The notes beneath the pieces are model-generated. The model did no database searches. It was not told where the DNA came from and saw only the letters and a program-made list of their open reading frames with translations. A program made the position numbers and the translations under genes. This document shows positions 8,957 through 17,583 of a DNA stretch of 64,000 bases, in pieces. The stretch's first letter is position 1. Each line of letters begins with the position of its first letter. The stretch comes from Salirhabdus sp. Marseille-P4669 (GTDB lineage: Bacteria; Bacillota; Bacilli; Bacillales; Alkalibacillaceae): positions 62,001-126,000 of the forward strand of contig NZ_OEQK01000009.1 of assembly GCF_900240405.1 (NCBI RefSeq). The letters are read 5' to 3'.

Positions 8957-9277
8957 TTATTTTTTCTCCAATTTTACCGCTGTTCCATAAGCTAAAATTT
9001 CACTCATATTGTTGCTGATACTTCCGGAATCAAAGCGAAACATGATGATGCCATCCGCACCCATATGCTGTGCGTTTTCTGTTAAACGATTTAATGCTTC
9101 CTTTCTTGCTTCTTCCAGCATTTCAACATACTGCTTTATTTCCCCACCAAATAAACCTTTAAAAGTAGCACCTATGTCTTTCCCTAGTCCTCTTGCTCGG
9201 ACCGTTAAACCAAAAACTGGACCTAAAATTTCCGTTACTTCATGTCCAGGAACCCGTTCACCAGTCATAATTATCAT
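8957..9277 (-). CDS. YbjQ-family (UPF0145) protein
   Basis: This 106-residue protein shows the YbjQ/UPF0145 signature: an N-terminal GHEVTEILGPVFGLTVRARG segment, a Gly-rich middle (GGEIKQYVEMLEEAR) and GADGIIMFRFDS near the C-terminus. These form small ring-like oligomers annotated as putative heavy-metal-binding domain proteins. Their physiological role is unclear. The ATG follows GGGGATATAACG. The gene is the first of a two-gene minus-strand unit, divergent from yceI. Confidence 0.85.
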   Translation of the reverse strand: MIIMTGERVPGHEVTEILGPVFGLTVRARGLGKDIGATFKGLFGGEIKQYVEMLEEARKEALNRLTENAQHMGADGIIMFRFDSGSISNNMSEILAYGTAVKLEKK

Positions 9278-9441
9278 CGTTATATCCCCTTTTCTTAAAT
9301 CGTTGTTTTTAATCTTTGTTTATATTAAAAGTTTATCCTAACATATGGTTGTTTTATATGCCTTATTACATTTACGTTATAGGATTAGGAAGGTTTCAAA
9401 AGCATTATTTTTAGAAAATTATTTTTATTTTAATAATTGCG

Positions 9442-9470
9442 TTGACAAAGTTATAAACCGTAAGTATTAT
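9442..9470 (+). promoter_or_regulatory. Sigma-A promoter of the yceI-family gene
   Basis: A TTGACA box at 9442-9447 is separated by 17 bases from TATTAT at 9465-9470, a near-consensus vegetative promoter. Confidence 0.85.
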
Positions 9471-9483
9471 GATGATATATAAT

Positions 9484-9504
9484 TTACTTACAAAAAATAA
9501 GTAA
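9484..9504. promoter_or_regulatory. Candidate operator overlapping the yceI transcription start
   Basis: There is a perfect inverted repeat TTACTTA/TAAGTAA with a 7-base spacer, starting 14 bases after the -10 box. A bound repressor would block initiation or early elongation. The half-site size fits winged-helix repressors of the MarR or HxlR/DUF24 type, but no repressor gene is adjacent. Confidence 0.55.
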
Positions 9505-9517
9505 GGGGAGTGTTAGC

Positions 9518-10048
9518 ATGACAAAGGCAAAATGGAAGTTAGACGATAATCATAAAAGTCTAGAGTTTGTTGTAAAGCACATGATGATTTCAAAGGTGAA
9601 AGGAACCTTTAAAGATTTTTCTGCAGATATAGATGGGGATCCAACTGATCTAACTACAGCCGATATTACGTTTGAAGTCGACTTAGCCAGTGTAGACACT
9701 GGTAACGACGATCGTGATAATCACTTGAGAAGTGCTGATTTTTTTGATGTTGAGCATTATCCAAAGATGACATTCAAGTCTACTGCTATAGTAAAGTCAG
9801 GTGCAAATGAGTACGATGTGACTGGTGATTTAACGATTAAGGGTACTACAAAACAAGAAACATTTAAAACGACATATGAAGGTACAATGAAAGACCCTTA
9901 TGGTAATGAAGTTGTAGCCTTTAGTGTAGAGGGCAAAGTGAATCGAAAAGACTATGGTTTAACTTGGAATGTAGCCCTCGAAGCAGGTGGAGTCTTAGTA
10001 GGTGAAGATATTAAATTTACGATTGATACCGAAGCTGTTAGAGCATAA
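9518..10048 (+). CDS. YceI-family polyisoprenoid-binding protein
   Basis: This 176-residue lipocalin-like protein has the family landmarks KWKLDDNHKSLEFVVKHMM, DDRDNHLRSADFFDVEHYP and DLTIKGTTKQ. YceI-type proteins bind long isoprenoid chains. Some respond to alkaline, organic or quinone stress. There is no signal peptide, so this one is cytoplasmic, unlike E. coli YceI. It is a single-gene unit with a strong promoter, a dyad at the start site and its own terminator. Confidence 0.92.
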   Translation: MTKAKWKLDDNHKSLEFVVKHMMISKVKGTFKDFSADIDGDPTDLTTADITFEVDLASVDTGNDDRDNHLRSADFFDVEHYPKMTFKSTAIVKSGANEYDVTGDLTIKGTTKQETFKTTYEGTMKDPYGNEVVAFSVEGKVNRKDYGLTWNVALEAGGVLVGEDIKFTIDTEAVRA

Positions 10049-10073
10049 TATAGGATAGATCGTTATGGATTAT

Positions 10074-10100
10074 GACGCTCAAATTGAGCGTTTCTTTTTT
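10074..10100 (+). terminator. Terminator after the yceI-family gene
   Basis: ACGCTCAA/TTGAGCGT forms a tight hairpin followed by TTTCTTTTTTTT. Confidence 0.85.
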
Positions 10101-10204
10101 TTCCTTACCATAACAATTCTCTCTTTGCGTCTTTTATCTTGAACTTGGGGCTATTTATCGCTATTCTTGACTTATAATTAGGGACGGGAAAGGGGTTTAT
10201 TCTC

Positions 10205-10357
10205 ATGTTTTGGATAATACTTATTATTAGTATCGTAATCTGTGTGGTTGTTATCGCAATGTCCGTAATTACAACTAATAAAGCTTATGCATATCGTCAT
10301 AAAATAGATCCAATTCCGGAAGAGCATACAAATAACAGTGCTCAGCAGAAGGACTAG
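10205..10357 (+). CDS. YtzI-like small membrane protein
   Basis: This 50-residue protein starts with a single transmembrane helix (FWIILIISIVICVVVIAMSV) and continues TTNKAYAYRHKIDPIPEE. That Ala-Tyr-x-Tyr-(R/K)-H-(K/T)-(I/V)-DP pattern is one I associate with the YtzI family of Bacillus. The function is unknown. The ATG follows GAAAGGGG with slightly long spacing. It lies between the yceI terminator and a repeat array and appears to be monocistronic. Confidence 0.6.
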   Translation: MFWIILIISIVICVVVIAMSVITTNKAYAYRHKIDPIPEEHTNNSAQQKD

Positions 10358-10361
10358 ACAG

Positions 10362-10692
10362 GACAAATACGACATGCGAACTGGCGAGTATTTTTAATGT
10401 TTGACGAATATTGTAACGGAACAGAATAGTTAATTTTAAGCAGGCCGAAAACGGAATAGTATTTTCTGTTTTCGGCTTGTATTGATTTACAACTGGCTCG
10501 TAAATCATAAATATGGACGAGTATTTTTCAGACGGACTCGTATTTTGAATAATAGAAGAGTATTTCCTTCTATTAGACGAATAAAAATGGACAATGGACG
10601 TGTATACAAGATATCGACGAATAAATTTTTGATACAGACACGTAAAATTATCTTGCAGACGAATATAGCTTTTTAAAGGACTCGTATTTATC
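10362..10692 (+). repeat. Array of about 16 degenerate 21-bp repeats (array A)
   Basis: Copies of a short core, consensus GACGAGTATTTT with common variants GACGAATAA and GGCTCGTAT, recur at almost constant spacing. Counting the G of each core, units start at 10362, 10384, 10403, 10424, 10454, 10475, 10496, 10516, 10535, 10555, 10576, 10597, 10616, 10637, 10658 and 10679. Steps are 19-22 bases except one of 30. All cores point the same way. The bases between cores are not conserved. No protein frame fits the whole stretch because the steps are not multiples of three. It lies between convergent genes. A matching array sits at 46967-47300. Confidence 0.8.
10444..10476. other. Strong hairpin inside repeat array A
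   Basis: GCCGAAAAC pairs perfectly with GTTTTCGGC, and an inner GAA/TTC adds three more pairs. The hairpin spans the only place where the 21-bp repeat step is broken (10424 to 10454). It could terminate the upstream small gene, but no long T-tract follows. Confidence 0.6.
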
Positions 10693-10829
10693 GAATTTCA
10701 AGATTTCCCTTAAAATTTTAATGCAAAAAGGTTAGGAGTTCTGCGCCACTTCCTTACCAAAGGGAAAAAATACTGTCTTATTCCAATAACCCTGAAGAAA
10801 TGATTCATCTTCAATCAGTACCTAAAAAT

Positions 10830-10864
10830 AACAATCCAAACCCTTTCAAAAGGTTTGGATTGTT
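10830..10864 (-). terminator. Terminator of the M29 aminopeptidase gene
   Basis: The 13-bp perfect stem AACAATCCAAACC/GGTTTGGATTGTT is followed on the minus strand by TATTTTTA. Confidence 0.85.
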
Positions 10865-10877
10865 GTTTAACTATTCA

Positions 10878-12122
10878 TTAAAACTCCATAGCCCATGTTC
10901 CATTACGGAAAACAGGTTCTACTTTGCCATCCTGTGTCACACCATCAATATCTAATTCAGCAGATCCCATCATAAAGTCTACATGAGCTAAGCTGTTATT
11001 TACACCGTGTTGATCTAACTCATCATCATTCATTTTAGACCCGCCTTTAATGCTTGTAGGGTATGCTTTCCCTAAAGCAAGGTGGCAGGAAGCATTTTCG
11101 TCGTAAAGCGTATTATAAAAAATTAATCCAGATTGAGAAATTGGAGACTCATGCGGTACTAATGCAACCTCTCCAAGACGAGATGAGCCTTCATCCGTTT
11201 CTAAAAGGTGTTTTAAGCTTTCATAGCCTTCTTCAGCTTGGAAATCTACTACTTGTCCGTCTTTAAACGTTAATGAGAAGTTATCAATAACATTCCCACC
11301 ATAATTTAACGGTTTTGTATTACGGACTGTGCCGTTCACACCATATTTATTAGGCATCGTAAATACTTCTTCAGTTGGGATGTTTGCATTAAATGGAACG
11401 CCACCCTCTGTTGGGGTAGAGCCACCTTTCCATATGTGTCCTTCTGGTAATTCTAGCTCTAAATCCGTTCCCGGTGCTTTGTAAATAAGCTTTTTGAAAT
11501 TCTTCTTATTCATAAAGTCTCGTACTTTTGCAAGCGTTTGGTTATGATCATTCCATACAGCGATTGGATCCTCTTGATCCGCGCGAGTAATGGTGAAGAT
11601 TTGCTCCCATAGTTTTTCGATTGCTTCTTCTCCTGATGTTGCGTCAGGGAATACCTTTCTAGCCCAGGCTTCTCCTGGAACAGAGGCAACACACCATGTA
11701 ATACGGTCATTCATTGTATAATTTCGGAAGTTTTTAAAAGCTTCTCCTGATGCCTTGTTAGCAGCAGAAATACGACCAGGATCAATACCTTTTAACATAT
11801 CTGGATTACTTTGTTTAATGGATAAAACGGCAGCTCCATCTTCTGCAAAATAATTTTGGCGATCGATTTGCCATTGTGGAACGGTTGTTAATGTTTCCAA
11901 AGGAGCGTGTTCATATTTTAGACGGGTAAGTACCTCATCTGCCCAATTAATATGTATATCTTTTGCGCCTAAACCATAAGCCTTCTTCGCAACAACTCTT
12001 ACAAATTCCAAAGCCTCGGTAGGAGCGTTAATCATAAGTGTTTGATTTTGTTGTAGGTTAACGCCGAGTCGAAGTACTAGCTCCGCGTAGTTTTCCAATT
12101 TAGTTTGAAAATCCAATTTCAT
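10878..12122 (-). CDS. M29-family aminopeptidase (AmpS/PepS type)
   Basis: This 414-residue cytosolic metallo-aminopeptidase releases N-terminal residues from short peptides using two Co2+/Zn2+ ions. Full length fits the family. Likely metal ligands are visible in the C-terminal half: the Glu in EVALVPHESPIS, the His in DENASCHLALG, and His and Asp in LAHVDFMMGSAELDIDG. The N-terminus starts with KLENYAELVLRLGVNLQQNQ, also typical. The gene has its own terminator and lies 60 bases downstream of the flavin oxidase gene on the same strand. Confidence 0.92.
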   Translation of the reverse strand: MKLDFQTKLENYAELVLRLGVNLQQNQTLMINAPTEALEFVRVVAKKAYGLGAKDIHINWADEVLTRLKYEHAPLETLTTVPQWQIDRQNYFAEDGAAVLSIKQSNPDMLKGIDPGRISAANKASGEAFKNFRNYTMNDRITWCVASVPGEAWARKVFPDATSGEEAIEKLWEQIFTITRADQEDPIAVWNDHNQTLAKVRDFMNKKNFKKLIYKAPGTDLELELPEGHIWKGGSTPTEGGVPFNANIPTEEVFTMPNKYGVNGTVRNTKPLNYGGNVIDNFSLTFKDGQVVDFQAEEGYESLKHLLETDEGSSRLGEVALVPHESPISQSGLIFYNTLYDENASCHLALGKAYPTSIKGGSKMNDDELDQHGVNNSLAHVDFMMGSAELDIDGVTQDGKVEPVFRNGTWAMEF

Positions 12123-12185
12123 TCCCTCCTTCGTAATATAAGCTCTATTATTTCATAAATCGAAATATTCTACAAAGCATTTACT

Positions 12186-13322
12186 TTATCCTTCTTTATT
12201 AAAACGAGAAAGTCGGAAAGGAGACATATCGAAAGAAATCTCTTGATTTGTAACCATTTGACTTAATACCTCGCCGACTACACTACTAAATTTGAACCCG
12301 TGTCCAGAAAAACCACATGCAATAGCAACATTGGAGTGACCTGGGAGTGTATCAATAATAAAATCCTCATCTGGAGTATTCGTATAAATACATGTTTTTC
12401 CAACTTGAAACGCATCTACTTTTGGAAAGAAACATTCTATAATTCTGGAAACGTCCCCTTTATCTTCTGGATAAGTACCAAAAGGGTCCGTTGAATTCTC
12501 TATGTTAAGTGGGTGACCGCCGTCGTGTCGACCTATTTTTACACCTGCGCCTTCAATGTCTGGGAAACCATAATACATTTCATCCCCTAAATTAATCGTA
12601 AATGCTGGAAAGGTTGATGCATCATATTCTTCACTGTTTGTTCGGAACCAAGAAAATGTTTTTCGGATGGTTTGCAAAGGAAGGTCTATGTTCACTTTTT
12701 GAAGTAACGTTTTAGACCATGCTCCAGCTGTAATGATAATAGATGCTGCTTCATAGACCTCTGTATCCGTAATTACTCTGACAAAATTGTCGTGAATATT
12801 TATATCCTTTACTTCGGTATTTGTTTTTACCGTGGCCCCTAATTGCTCTGCTAATGTTCGATAAGCTAATATACACCTTTCACTAAACAAGACGCCAGAA
12901 TTAGTTTCCACACATCCAATTAAATGATCAGGGAGCTGTAATCCTGGCCATCTTTCATAAATTTCTTTAGCCGTTAAGGTCTCAAGTGGAAGATTATGTT
13001 GCTTTGAGCTATCTTGAACTTCTTGAATAAAAGGAGAATTAGGATCCCCGATGTTAATGACACCTGTATTCATAAACAAATGGGCATTTGCTTTTTCTTC
13101 TAGTTCTAGCCATAGCTCTTGAGCACGTAATACAAATGGAACATAATGTTCGCCTTCTCCATAAGCATGACGAATAATACGGGTCTCCCCATGATGAGAG
13201 CCATTGCTATGAGGTGGATCATAAGAATCCATCATCAATACCTTTTTATTGTCTTTTGCTAAATAGTAGCCCGCTGCCATTCCCATAGACCCTGATCCAA
13301 CTACAATTACGTCGTATTTCAT
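12186..13322 (-). CDS. Monomeric sarcosine oxidase / N-methyltryptophan oxidase family flavoenzyme
   Basis: This protein of about 378 residues begins with an FAD-binding Rossmann motif (DVIVVGSGSMGMAAGYYLA). It carries the SHHGETRIIRHAYGEG segment characteristic of MSOX/MTOX enzymes. The Cys in VGKTCIYTNTPDEDFIID matches the residue that binds FAD covalently in sarcosine oxidase. The C-terminal GFSGHGFKFSS is also conserved. These enzymes oxidise N-methylated amino acids to H2O2, formaldehyde and the free amino acid. Substrate choice between sarcosine and N-methyl-L-tryptophan cannot be read from sequence. Two adjacent ATGs exist; the second has the better spacing from GGGGGG. Confidence 0.88.
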   Translation of the reverse strand: MKYDVIVVGSGSMGMAAGYYLAKDNKKVLMMDSYDPPHSNGSHHGETRIIRHAYGEGEHYVPFVLRAQELWLELEEKANAHLFMNTGVINIGDPNSPFIQEVQDSSKQHNLPLETLTAKEIYERWPGLQLPDHLIGCVETNSGVLFSERCILAYRTLAEQLGATVKTNTEVKDINIHDNFVRVITDTEVYEAASIIITAGAWSKTLLQKVNIDLPLQTIRKTFSWFRTNSEEYDASTFPAFTINLGDEMYYGFPDIEGAGVKIGRHDGGHPLNIENSTDPFGTYPEDKGDVSRIIECFFPKVDAFQVGKTCIYTNTPDEDFIIDTLPGHSNVAIACGFSGHGFKFSSVVGEVLSQMVTNQEISFDMSPFRLSRFNKEG

Positions 13323-13420
13323 CATTTCCCCCCTAATGAAAATTATGTGTGTCTATTTTTATATTATAGAACAATGAATAAAGTGGAAATAGAGTTGCTC
13401 GAAAAAATAAAGCTAGTTCT

Positions 13421-13450
13421 TTGTCATTTTATTTTAAGTAATGCTATAAT
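13421..13450 (+). promoter_or_regulatory. Promoter of the riboflavin operon
   Basis: TTGTCA at 13421-13426, an 18-base spacer and TATAAT at 13445-13450 lie 20 bases upstream of the FMN riboswitch. Confidence 0.75.
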
Positions 13451-13471
13451 GATTAACAAATTTAATAGAAT

Positions 13472-13617
13472 ATCCTTCGGGGTCGGGTGAAATTCCCAAC
13501 CGGCGGTGATGGAATGTATAATTCCTCAGTCCGTGACCCGGGTAGAAAGCTTACTTTCTGCACGGTGGACCTGGTGCAAATCCGGGACCGACAGTATAGT
13601 CTGGATGGGAGAAGGAT
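13472..13617 (+). ncRNA. FMN riboswitch (RFN element)
   Basis: The conserved RFN blocks are all present in order: ATCCTTCGGGG, TGAAATTCCCAACCGGCGG, AGTCCGTGACCC, CGGTGGACCTGGTGCAAATC and GGGACCGACAGTATAGTC, closing with GAAGGAT that pairs with the first block. FMN binding is expected to favour the downstream terminator and shut off the rib operon. Confidence 0.97.
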
Positions 13618-13710
13618 TCGTGGTAGCAGTCGCATTATTGGATGCACATATGCGTTTATTTACTTTTGTTTTAAAAGTAATAGCATACATATTATACACG
13701 TACACTTCTC

Positions 13711-13739
13711 CCTCTGGTCATTGTTCCAGAGGTTTTTTT
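13711..13739 (+). terminator. Riboswitch-controlled terminator before ribD
   Basis: The perfect 7-bp stem CCTCTGG/CCAGAGG with an 8-base loop runs straight into seven T residues. It is placed between the FMN aptamer and ribD, as expected for transcription attenuation. Confidence 0.93.
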
Positions 13740-13770
13740 ATGCAGTTTTTAAAATAGGGAGGTTCTATTG

Positions 13771-14862
13771 GTGGATGATCAATATTACATGGGGTTTGCT
13801 TTATCTTTAGCGCGAACGGTTGCTGGTCAAACAAGTCCGAATCCCCCAGTGGGAGCAGTAGTAGTCAAGGATAATCAAATCGTTGGCTTTGGCGCCCATC
13901 TTAAAGCAGGGGAGCCTCATGCAGAGGTCCATGCTTTAAGGATGGCAGGGGATAAGGGAAAAGGGGCTAGTATTTATGTCACATTAGAGCCGTGTAGTCA
14001 TTATGGAAAAACACCCCCATGTGCAGAATTATTAGTGCGTACTGGGGTAAAAAGAGTAGTTATTGCAACAACTGACCCAAATGAAAAGGTAGCTGGAAAA
14101 GGAATAGATCTATTAAAGGATGCGGGTATAGAGGTTGAGCTAGGTGTAATGAAAGAAGAAGCTGACTTCATTAATGAACAATTTTTTCATTACATTCAAG
14201 AAAAAAGCCCCTATGTTACATTAAAATCAGCTACGAGTCTTGATGGTAAAATTGCAACGGTTACTGGGGAAAGTAAATGGATAACCGGTGAAAAGGCGAG
14301 AGAAGATGTCCATAAATATAGACATACGCATGATGCTATTCTTGTTGGTGTCAATACAGTGATAAAAGACAATCCTAGCCTAACTACCAGATTACCATTA
14401 GGTGGGAAAAATCCAATTCGTATTATTTTAGATACGCAACTACGAACACCAATAGACGCCACAGTCATAGCGTCAAACGAAGCGGAAACTTGGATAGTAG
14501 TTGGAAGTGAAGTAAAAAAGGACAAAATAGAGGAATACTTAGTATATAAACATGTCCAAATTATTCAATTAGCACAACCGAACATCGAAATTAAGGAAAT
14601 GTTACAACAGTTAGCAAGTAGAAATATTATGTCCCTTTTTGTAGAAGGTGGAGCTCAGGTTCATGGTAGTTTTCTAAAAGCGAAAGCTGTAAACCAGGTT
14701 ATTACGTACATCGCTCCAAAATTAATAGGTGGAAGGAATGCACCAACTTCAATAGGTGGCGAAGGATTCCAATCCATAACGGACAGTATTCAACTGGAAA
14801 TAAAATTAATGGAAAGACTTGGAGAAGATCTTAAAATTGTGTCAGTACCAAAGGCTGAATAA
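13771..14862 (+). CDS. ribD: Bifunctional riboflavin deaminase/reductase RibD
   Basis: About 363 residues. The N-terminal cytidine-deaminase-like domain has zinc ligands in HAEVHAL and PCSHYGKTPPC. The C-terminal RibD reductase domain includes LKSATSLDGKIATVTGESKW and LFVEGGAQVHGSF. It converts the pyrimidine product of GTP cyclohydrolase II to 5-amino-6-ribitylamino-uracil phosphate. AGGGAGG precedes two in-frame candidates: TTG at 13768 and GTG at 13771. The GTG has the better spacing and gives MDDQYYM, close to other RibD starts. It is the first gene of ribD-ribE-ribBA-ribH. Confidence 0.95.
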   Translation: MDDQYYMGFALSLARTVAGQTSPNPPVGAVVVKDNQIVGFGAHLKAGEPHAEVHALRMAGDKGKGASIYVTLEPCSHYGKTPPCAELLVRTGVKRVVIATTDPNEKVAGKGIDLLKDAGIEVELGVMKEEADFINEQFFHYIQEKSPYVTLKSATSLDGKIATVTGESKWITGEKAREDVHKYRHTHDAILVGVNTVIKDNPSLTTRLPLGGKNPIRIILDTQLRTPIDATVIASNEAETWIVVGSEVKKDKIEEYLVYKHVQIIQLAQPNIEIKEMLQQLASRNIMSLFVEGGAQVHGSFLKAKAVNQVITYIAPKLIGGRNAPTSIGGEGFQSITDSIQLEIKLMERLGEDLKIVSVPKAE

Positions 14863-14876
14863 CGCGGAGGTTTACT

Positions 14877-15518
14877 ATGTTTACAGGAATTATTGAAGAG
14901 TTAGGTGTAGTAAAAACAATTAATAAAGCAGAAAAGGCAATCGTTATGGAAATAGAAGCGAAAGAAATTGTAAAGGATGTTGGGCTTGGGGATAGTATCT
15001 CTGTAAATGGTGTGTGCTTAACGGTTACTAAATACAATGACAAATCCTTTTTGGTAGACGTTATGCCTGAAACGGTAAATGCTACCTCCTTAGAGCAATT
15101 AAAGGTTGGATCAAAAGTAAATCTAGAACGTGCCATGGCAGCGAATGGGAGGTTTGGAGGTCATTTTGTATCCGGCCATGTGGATGCGATTGGAACAATA
15201 ATAAAAAAAGAGCCTTTAGCTAATGCGGTATATTACACAATTAAAGTACCTAAAGAATATGCCCCATACTTTATGTTAAAGGGATCTGTTGCAATAGATG
15301 GTACAAGCTTAACGATTTTTGGGGTAGATGAACAAACCATCACGATCTCCCTTATCCCTCATACGACAAGCCATACGGTGTTAGGGGACAAAAATGAAGG
15401 GGATATTGTAAACATTGAATGCGATATGTTGGCAAAATATGTTGCTAACATACTAGCCAAAGGAGAAAAGGACTCTGCAATTAATAAGCAATTTTTAAAA
15501 GAAAATGGATTTTTATAA
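14877..15518 (+). CDS. ribE: Riboflavin synthase alpha subunit
   Basis: This 213-residue trimeric enzyme dismutates two 6,7-dimethyl-8-ribityllumazine molecules to riboflavin. Two lumazine-binding repeats are visible, the first starting MFTGIIEELG with GVCLTV, and the second with GHVDAIGTI and GTSLTI. It lies 14 bases after ribD with a GCGGAGG site. Standard length. Confidence 0.96.
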   Translation: MFTGIIEELGVVKTINKAEKAIVMEIEAKEIVKDVGLGDSISVNGVCLTVTKYNDKSFLVDVMPETVNATSLEQLKVGSKVNLERAMAANGRFGGHFVSGHVDAIGTIIKKEPLANAVYYTIKVPKEYAPYFMLKGSVAIDGTSLTIFGVDEQTITISLIPHTTSHTVLGDKNEGDIVNIECDMLAKYVANILAKGEKDSAINKQFLKENGFL

Positions 15519-15539
15519 GCAATAGGGAGGTGAACGGTT

Positions 15540-16745
15540 ATGTTTCATTCAATCGAAGAGGCAATAGCTGATTTGCAAGCGGGTAAAGTAGTTATTGTAG
15601 TAGATGATGAGGATCGGGAAAATGAAGGTGATTTTGTTGCGCTTTCGGAAAAAGCAAGCCCAGAGATTATCAACTTTATGATCAAGCATGCGAGAGGATT
15701 AGTTTGTACCACAATCACAGAGGAAACTGCGAATAAATTAAATTTGCATCCAATGGTAGACCAAAGTACAGATCCTTATGGTACAGCTTTTACAGTCAGT
15801 ATTGATCATAAACAAACGACAACAGGGATTAGTGCCTATGAACGTTCTTTAACGATTCAAGGTCTGCTAAATCCATCATCAAAAGGTTCTGATTTTAAAC
15901 GACCTGGTCACGTGTTTCCAATTGTGGCCAAAAAGGGTGGAGTGCTTAGACGGGCTGGACATACGGAGGCTTCAGTAGATTTAGCTAAGCTAAGTGGTGC
16001 GTTTCCATCAGGAGTTATTTGTGAAATTATTAAAGAAGACGGGACGATGGCTAGAGTTCCTGATTTACTAAGCATCGCAAATGATTTTGATTTAAAAATA
16101 ATAACAATAAAAGATTTAATTGAATATCGGAGTAAAACAGAAAAATTAGTGAAACAAGAGGTACAGGTAAATCTTCCAACTCAGTTTGGGGAATTTAAGG
16201 CAGTTGCTTATACAAATGAGGTCGATCATAAAGAGCATATCGCTCTTGTAAAGGGAGAAATTGATTCGGAAAAACCAATTCTAGTTCGTGTTCATTCCGA
16301 ATGTTTAACAGGGGATATATTTGGTTCGAATCGTTGTGATTGTGGTCCCCAGCTTCATGCGGCTTTAACCCAAATTGAGGAAGAAGGTAATGGAATTCTA
16401 CTTTATATGCGGCAAGAAGGTAGAGGAATTGGATTGGTCAATAAGTTAAAGGCGTACAAGCTACAAGAGGAAGGCTATGACACAGTAGAGGCAAACGAAA
16501 AGCTCGGGTTTGCTCCTGATTTAAGGGATTATGGTATTGGGGCGCAGATATTAAGAGACCTTGGTGTCAGAAAGATGCGCTTACTTACAAACAATCCCAA
16601 AAAGATAAAAGGTTTAAAAGGCTATGATTTAGAAGTAGTCGATCGAGTACCAATTCAGCTACCAATGAAAAAGGAAAACGAACAGTACATGAAAACAAAA
16701 CAAGAAAAAATGGGACATATGTTAAGGTTCCATAATAATGATTAA
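15540..16745 (+). CDS. ribBA: Bifunctional DHBP synthase / GTP cyclohydrolase II
   Basis: This 401-residue fusion makes both riboflavin precursors. The N-terminal 3,4-dihydroxy-2-butanone-4-phosphate synthase domain has the acidic metal site [12 protein letters not shown] and [11 protein letters not shown]. The C-terminal GTP cyclohydrolase II domain starts near residue 205 and has the zinc site [20 protein letters not shown] and the RQEGRGIGL loop. It is preceded by GGGAGGTG and lies 21 bases after ribE. Confidence 0.97.
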   Translation: MFHSIEEAIADLQAGKVVIVVDDEDRENEGDFVALSEKASPEIINFMIKHARGLVCTTITEETANKLNLHPMVDQSTDPYGTAFTVSIDHKQTTTGISAYERSLTIQGLLNPSSKGSDFKRPGHVFPIVAKKGGVLRRAGHTEASVDLAKLSGAFPSGVICEIIKEDGTMARVPDLLSIANDFDLKIITIKDLIEYRSKTEKLVKQEVQVNLPTQFGEFKAVAYTNEVDHKEHIALVKGEIDSEKPILVRVHSECLTGDIFGSNRCDCGPQLHAALTQIEEEGNGILLYMRQEGRGIGLVNKLKAYKLQEEGYDTVEANEKLGFAPDLRDYGIGAQILRDLGVRKMRLLTNNPKKIKGLKGYDLEVVDRVPIQLPMKKENEQYMKTKQEKMGHMLRFHNND

Positions 16746-16759
16746 GAGGAGGAGTTAAC

Positions 16760-17224
16760 ATGGTAAACGTATTGGAAGGAAATTTAGTAGGAACAGATTT
16801 GAATATTGGTATTGTAGTAGGTCGGTTTAATGAATTTATCACAAGTAAGTTATTAGATGGTGCAATTGATACATTAAAGCGACATGGTGTTAGTGAGGAT
16901 AATATAGAAGTTGCTTGGGTACCGGGTGCTTTTGAACTTCCGTTACTTGCAGATAAAATGGCGAATTCAGATAAATACGATGCTGTGATTACGCTTGGTA
17001 CGGTTATTCGAGGTGCAACACCACATTTTGATTATGTGTGTAATGAAGCGGCTAAGGGCGTTTCACAAGCAGCATTGAAATCGGGTAAACCTGTAGCATT
17101 TGGAGTGTTAACAACAGAATCTATTGAACAAGCTATTGAACGGGCAGGAACGAAAGCTGGTAATAAAGGAGCCGAAGCGGCAGTGACTGTAATTGAAATG
17201 GCTCAACTACTGAAACAGTTTTGA
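16760..17224 (+). CDS. ribH: 6,7-dimethyl-8-ribityllumazine synthase
   Basis: This 154-residue protein forms the icosahedral lumazine synthase capsid. Motifs include [46 protein letters not shown] and [12 protein letters not shown]. It is the last gene of the rib cluster. The ribT acetyltransferase gene found after ribH in B. subtilis is absent; a T-box and proS follow instead. Confidence 0.97.
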   Translation: MVNVLEGNLVGTDLNIGIVVGRFNEFITSKLLDGAIDTLKRHGVSEDNIEVAWVPGAFELPLLADKMANSDKYDAVITLGTVIRGATPHFDYVCNEAAKGVSQAALKSGKPVAFGVLTTESIEQAIERAGTKAGNKGAEAAVTVIEMAQLLKQF

Positions 17225-17244
17225 AATAACACGGAAAAAGGTGC

Positions 17245-17273
17245 TTGACATTTTATAGTTAACTCTGTATATT
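17245..17273 (+). promoter_or_regulatory. Promoter of the proS T-box transcript
   Basis: TTGACA (17245-17250) and TATATT (17268-17273) are spaced by 17 bases. Confidence 0.85.
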
Positions 17274-17291
17274 AATTGCTAATTTAAGAGT

Positions 17292-17525
17292 GAACAGAAA
17301 CGATGACGAGGACTAGTACGTGTCTTTCCCTTTTTCAGAGAAGAAATCATGTTGGTGCGAGATTTCCAAAAGGTGAATCACCGAACCTACCTCATGAGTT
17401 CAGTATGGAAACATACATGCGGAATATCCGTTATCTATAAAGAGTTGTACAACAATTGCTGTTGTGAACTAGGGTGGTAACGCCGAGCCTCGGTCCCTTA
17501 TATAGGGATTCCGAGGCTTTTTTAT
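17292..17525 (+). ncRNA. T-box riboswitch with proline specifier, upstream of proS
   Basis: The leader contains the canonical T-box AACTAGGGTGGTAACGCC at 17467-17484. A terminator follows: the GCCTCGG arm, an inner CCCT/AGGG, and CCGAGGC with a T-run, ending at 17525. In the Stem I specifier loop, the sequence GAA-CCT-ACC places CCT (Pro) at 17386-17388, which agrees with the downstream prolyl-tRNA synthetase gene. Uncharged tRNA-Pro should favour the antiterminator and raise proS expression. Confidence 0.95.
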
Positions 17526-17583
17526 ATTGTGTTATGGATAAAAAAGGAAGAAAAAGGTTAGCAAAGAAAGCGAGGAATGGAAA

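Noticed and set aside
10362..10692. CRISPR array
   Set aside because: Repeats are 12-base degenerate cores at 21-bp steps with no conserved long repeat or spacer, and no cas genes are present.
13487..13810. Plus- and minus-strand frames across the riboflavin leader
   Set aside because: They cover the FMN riboswitch and its terminator, which fully explain the sequence.
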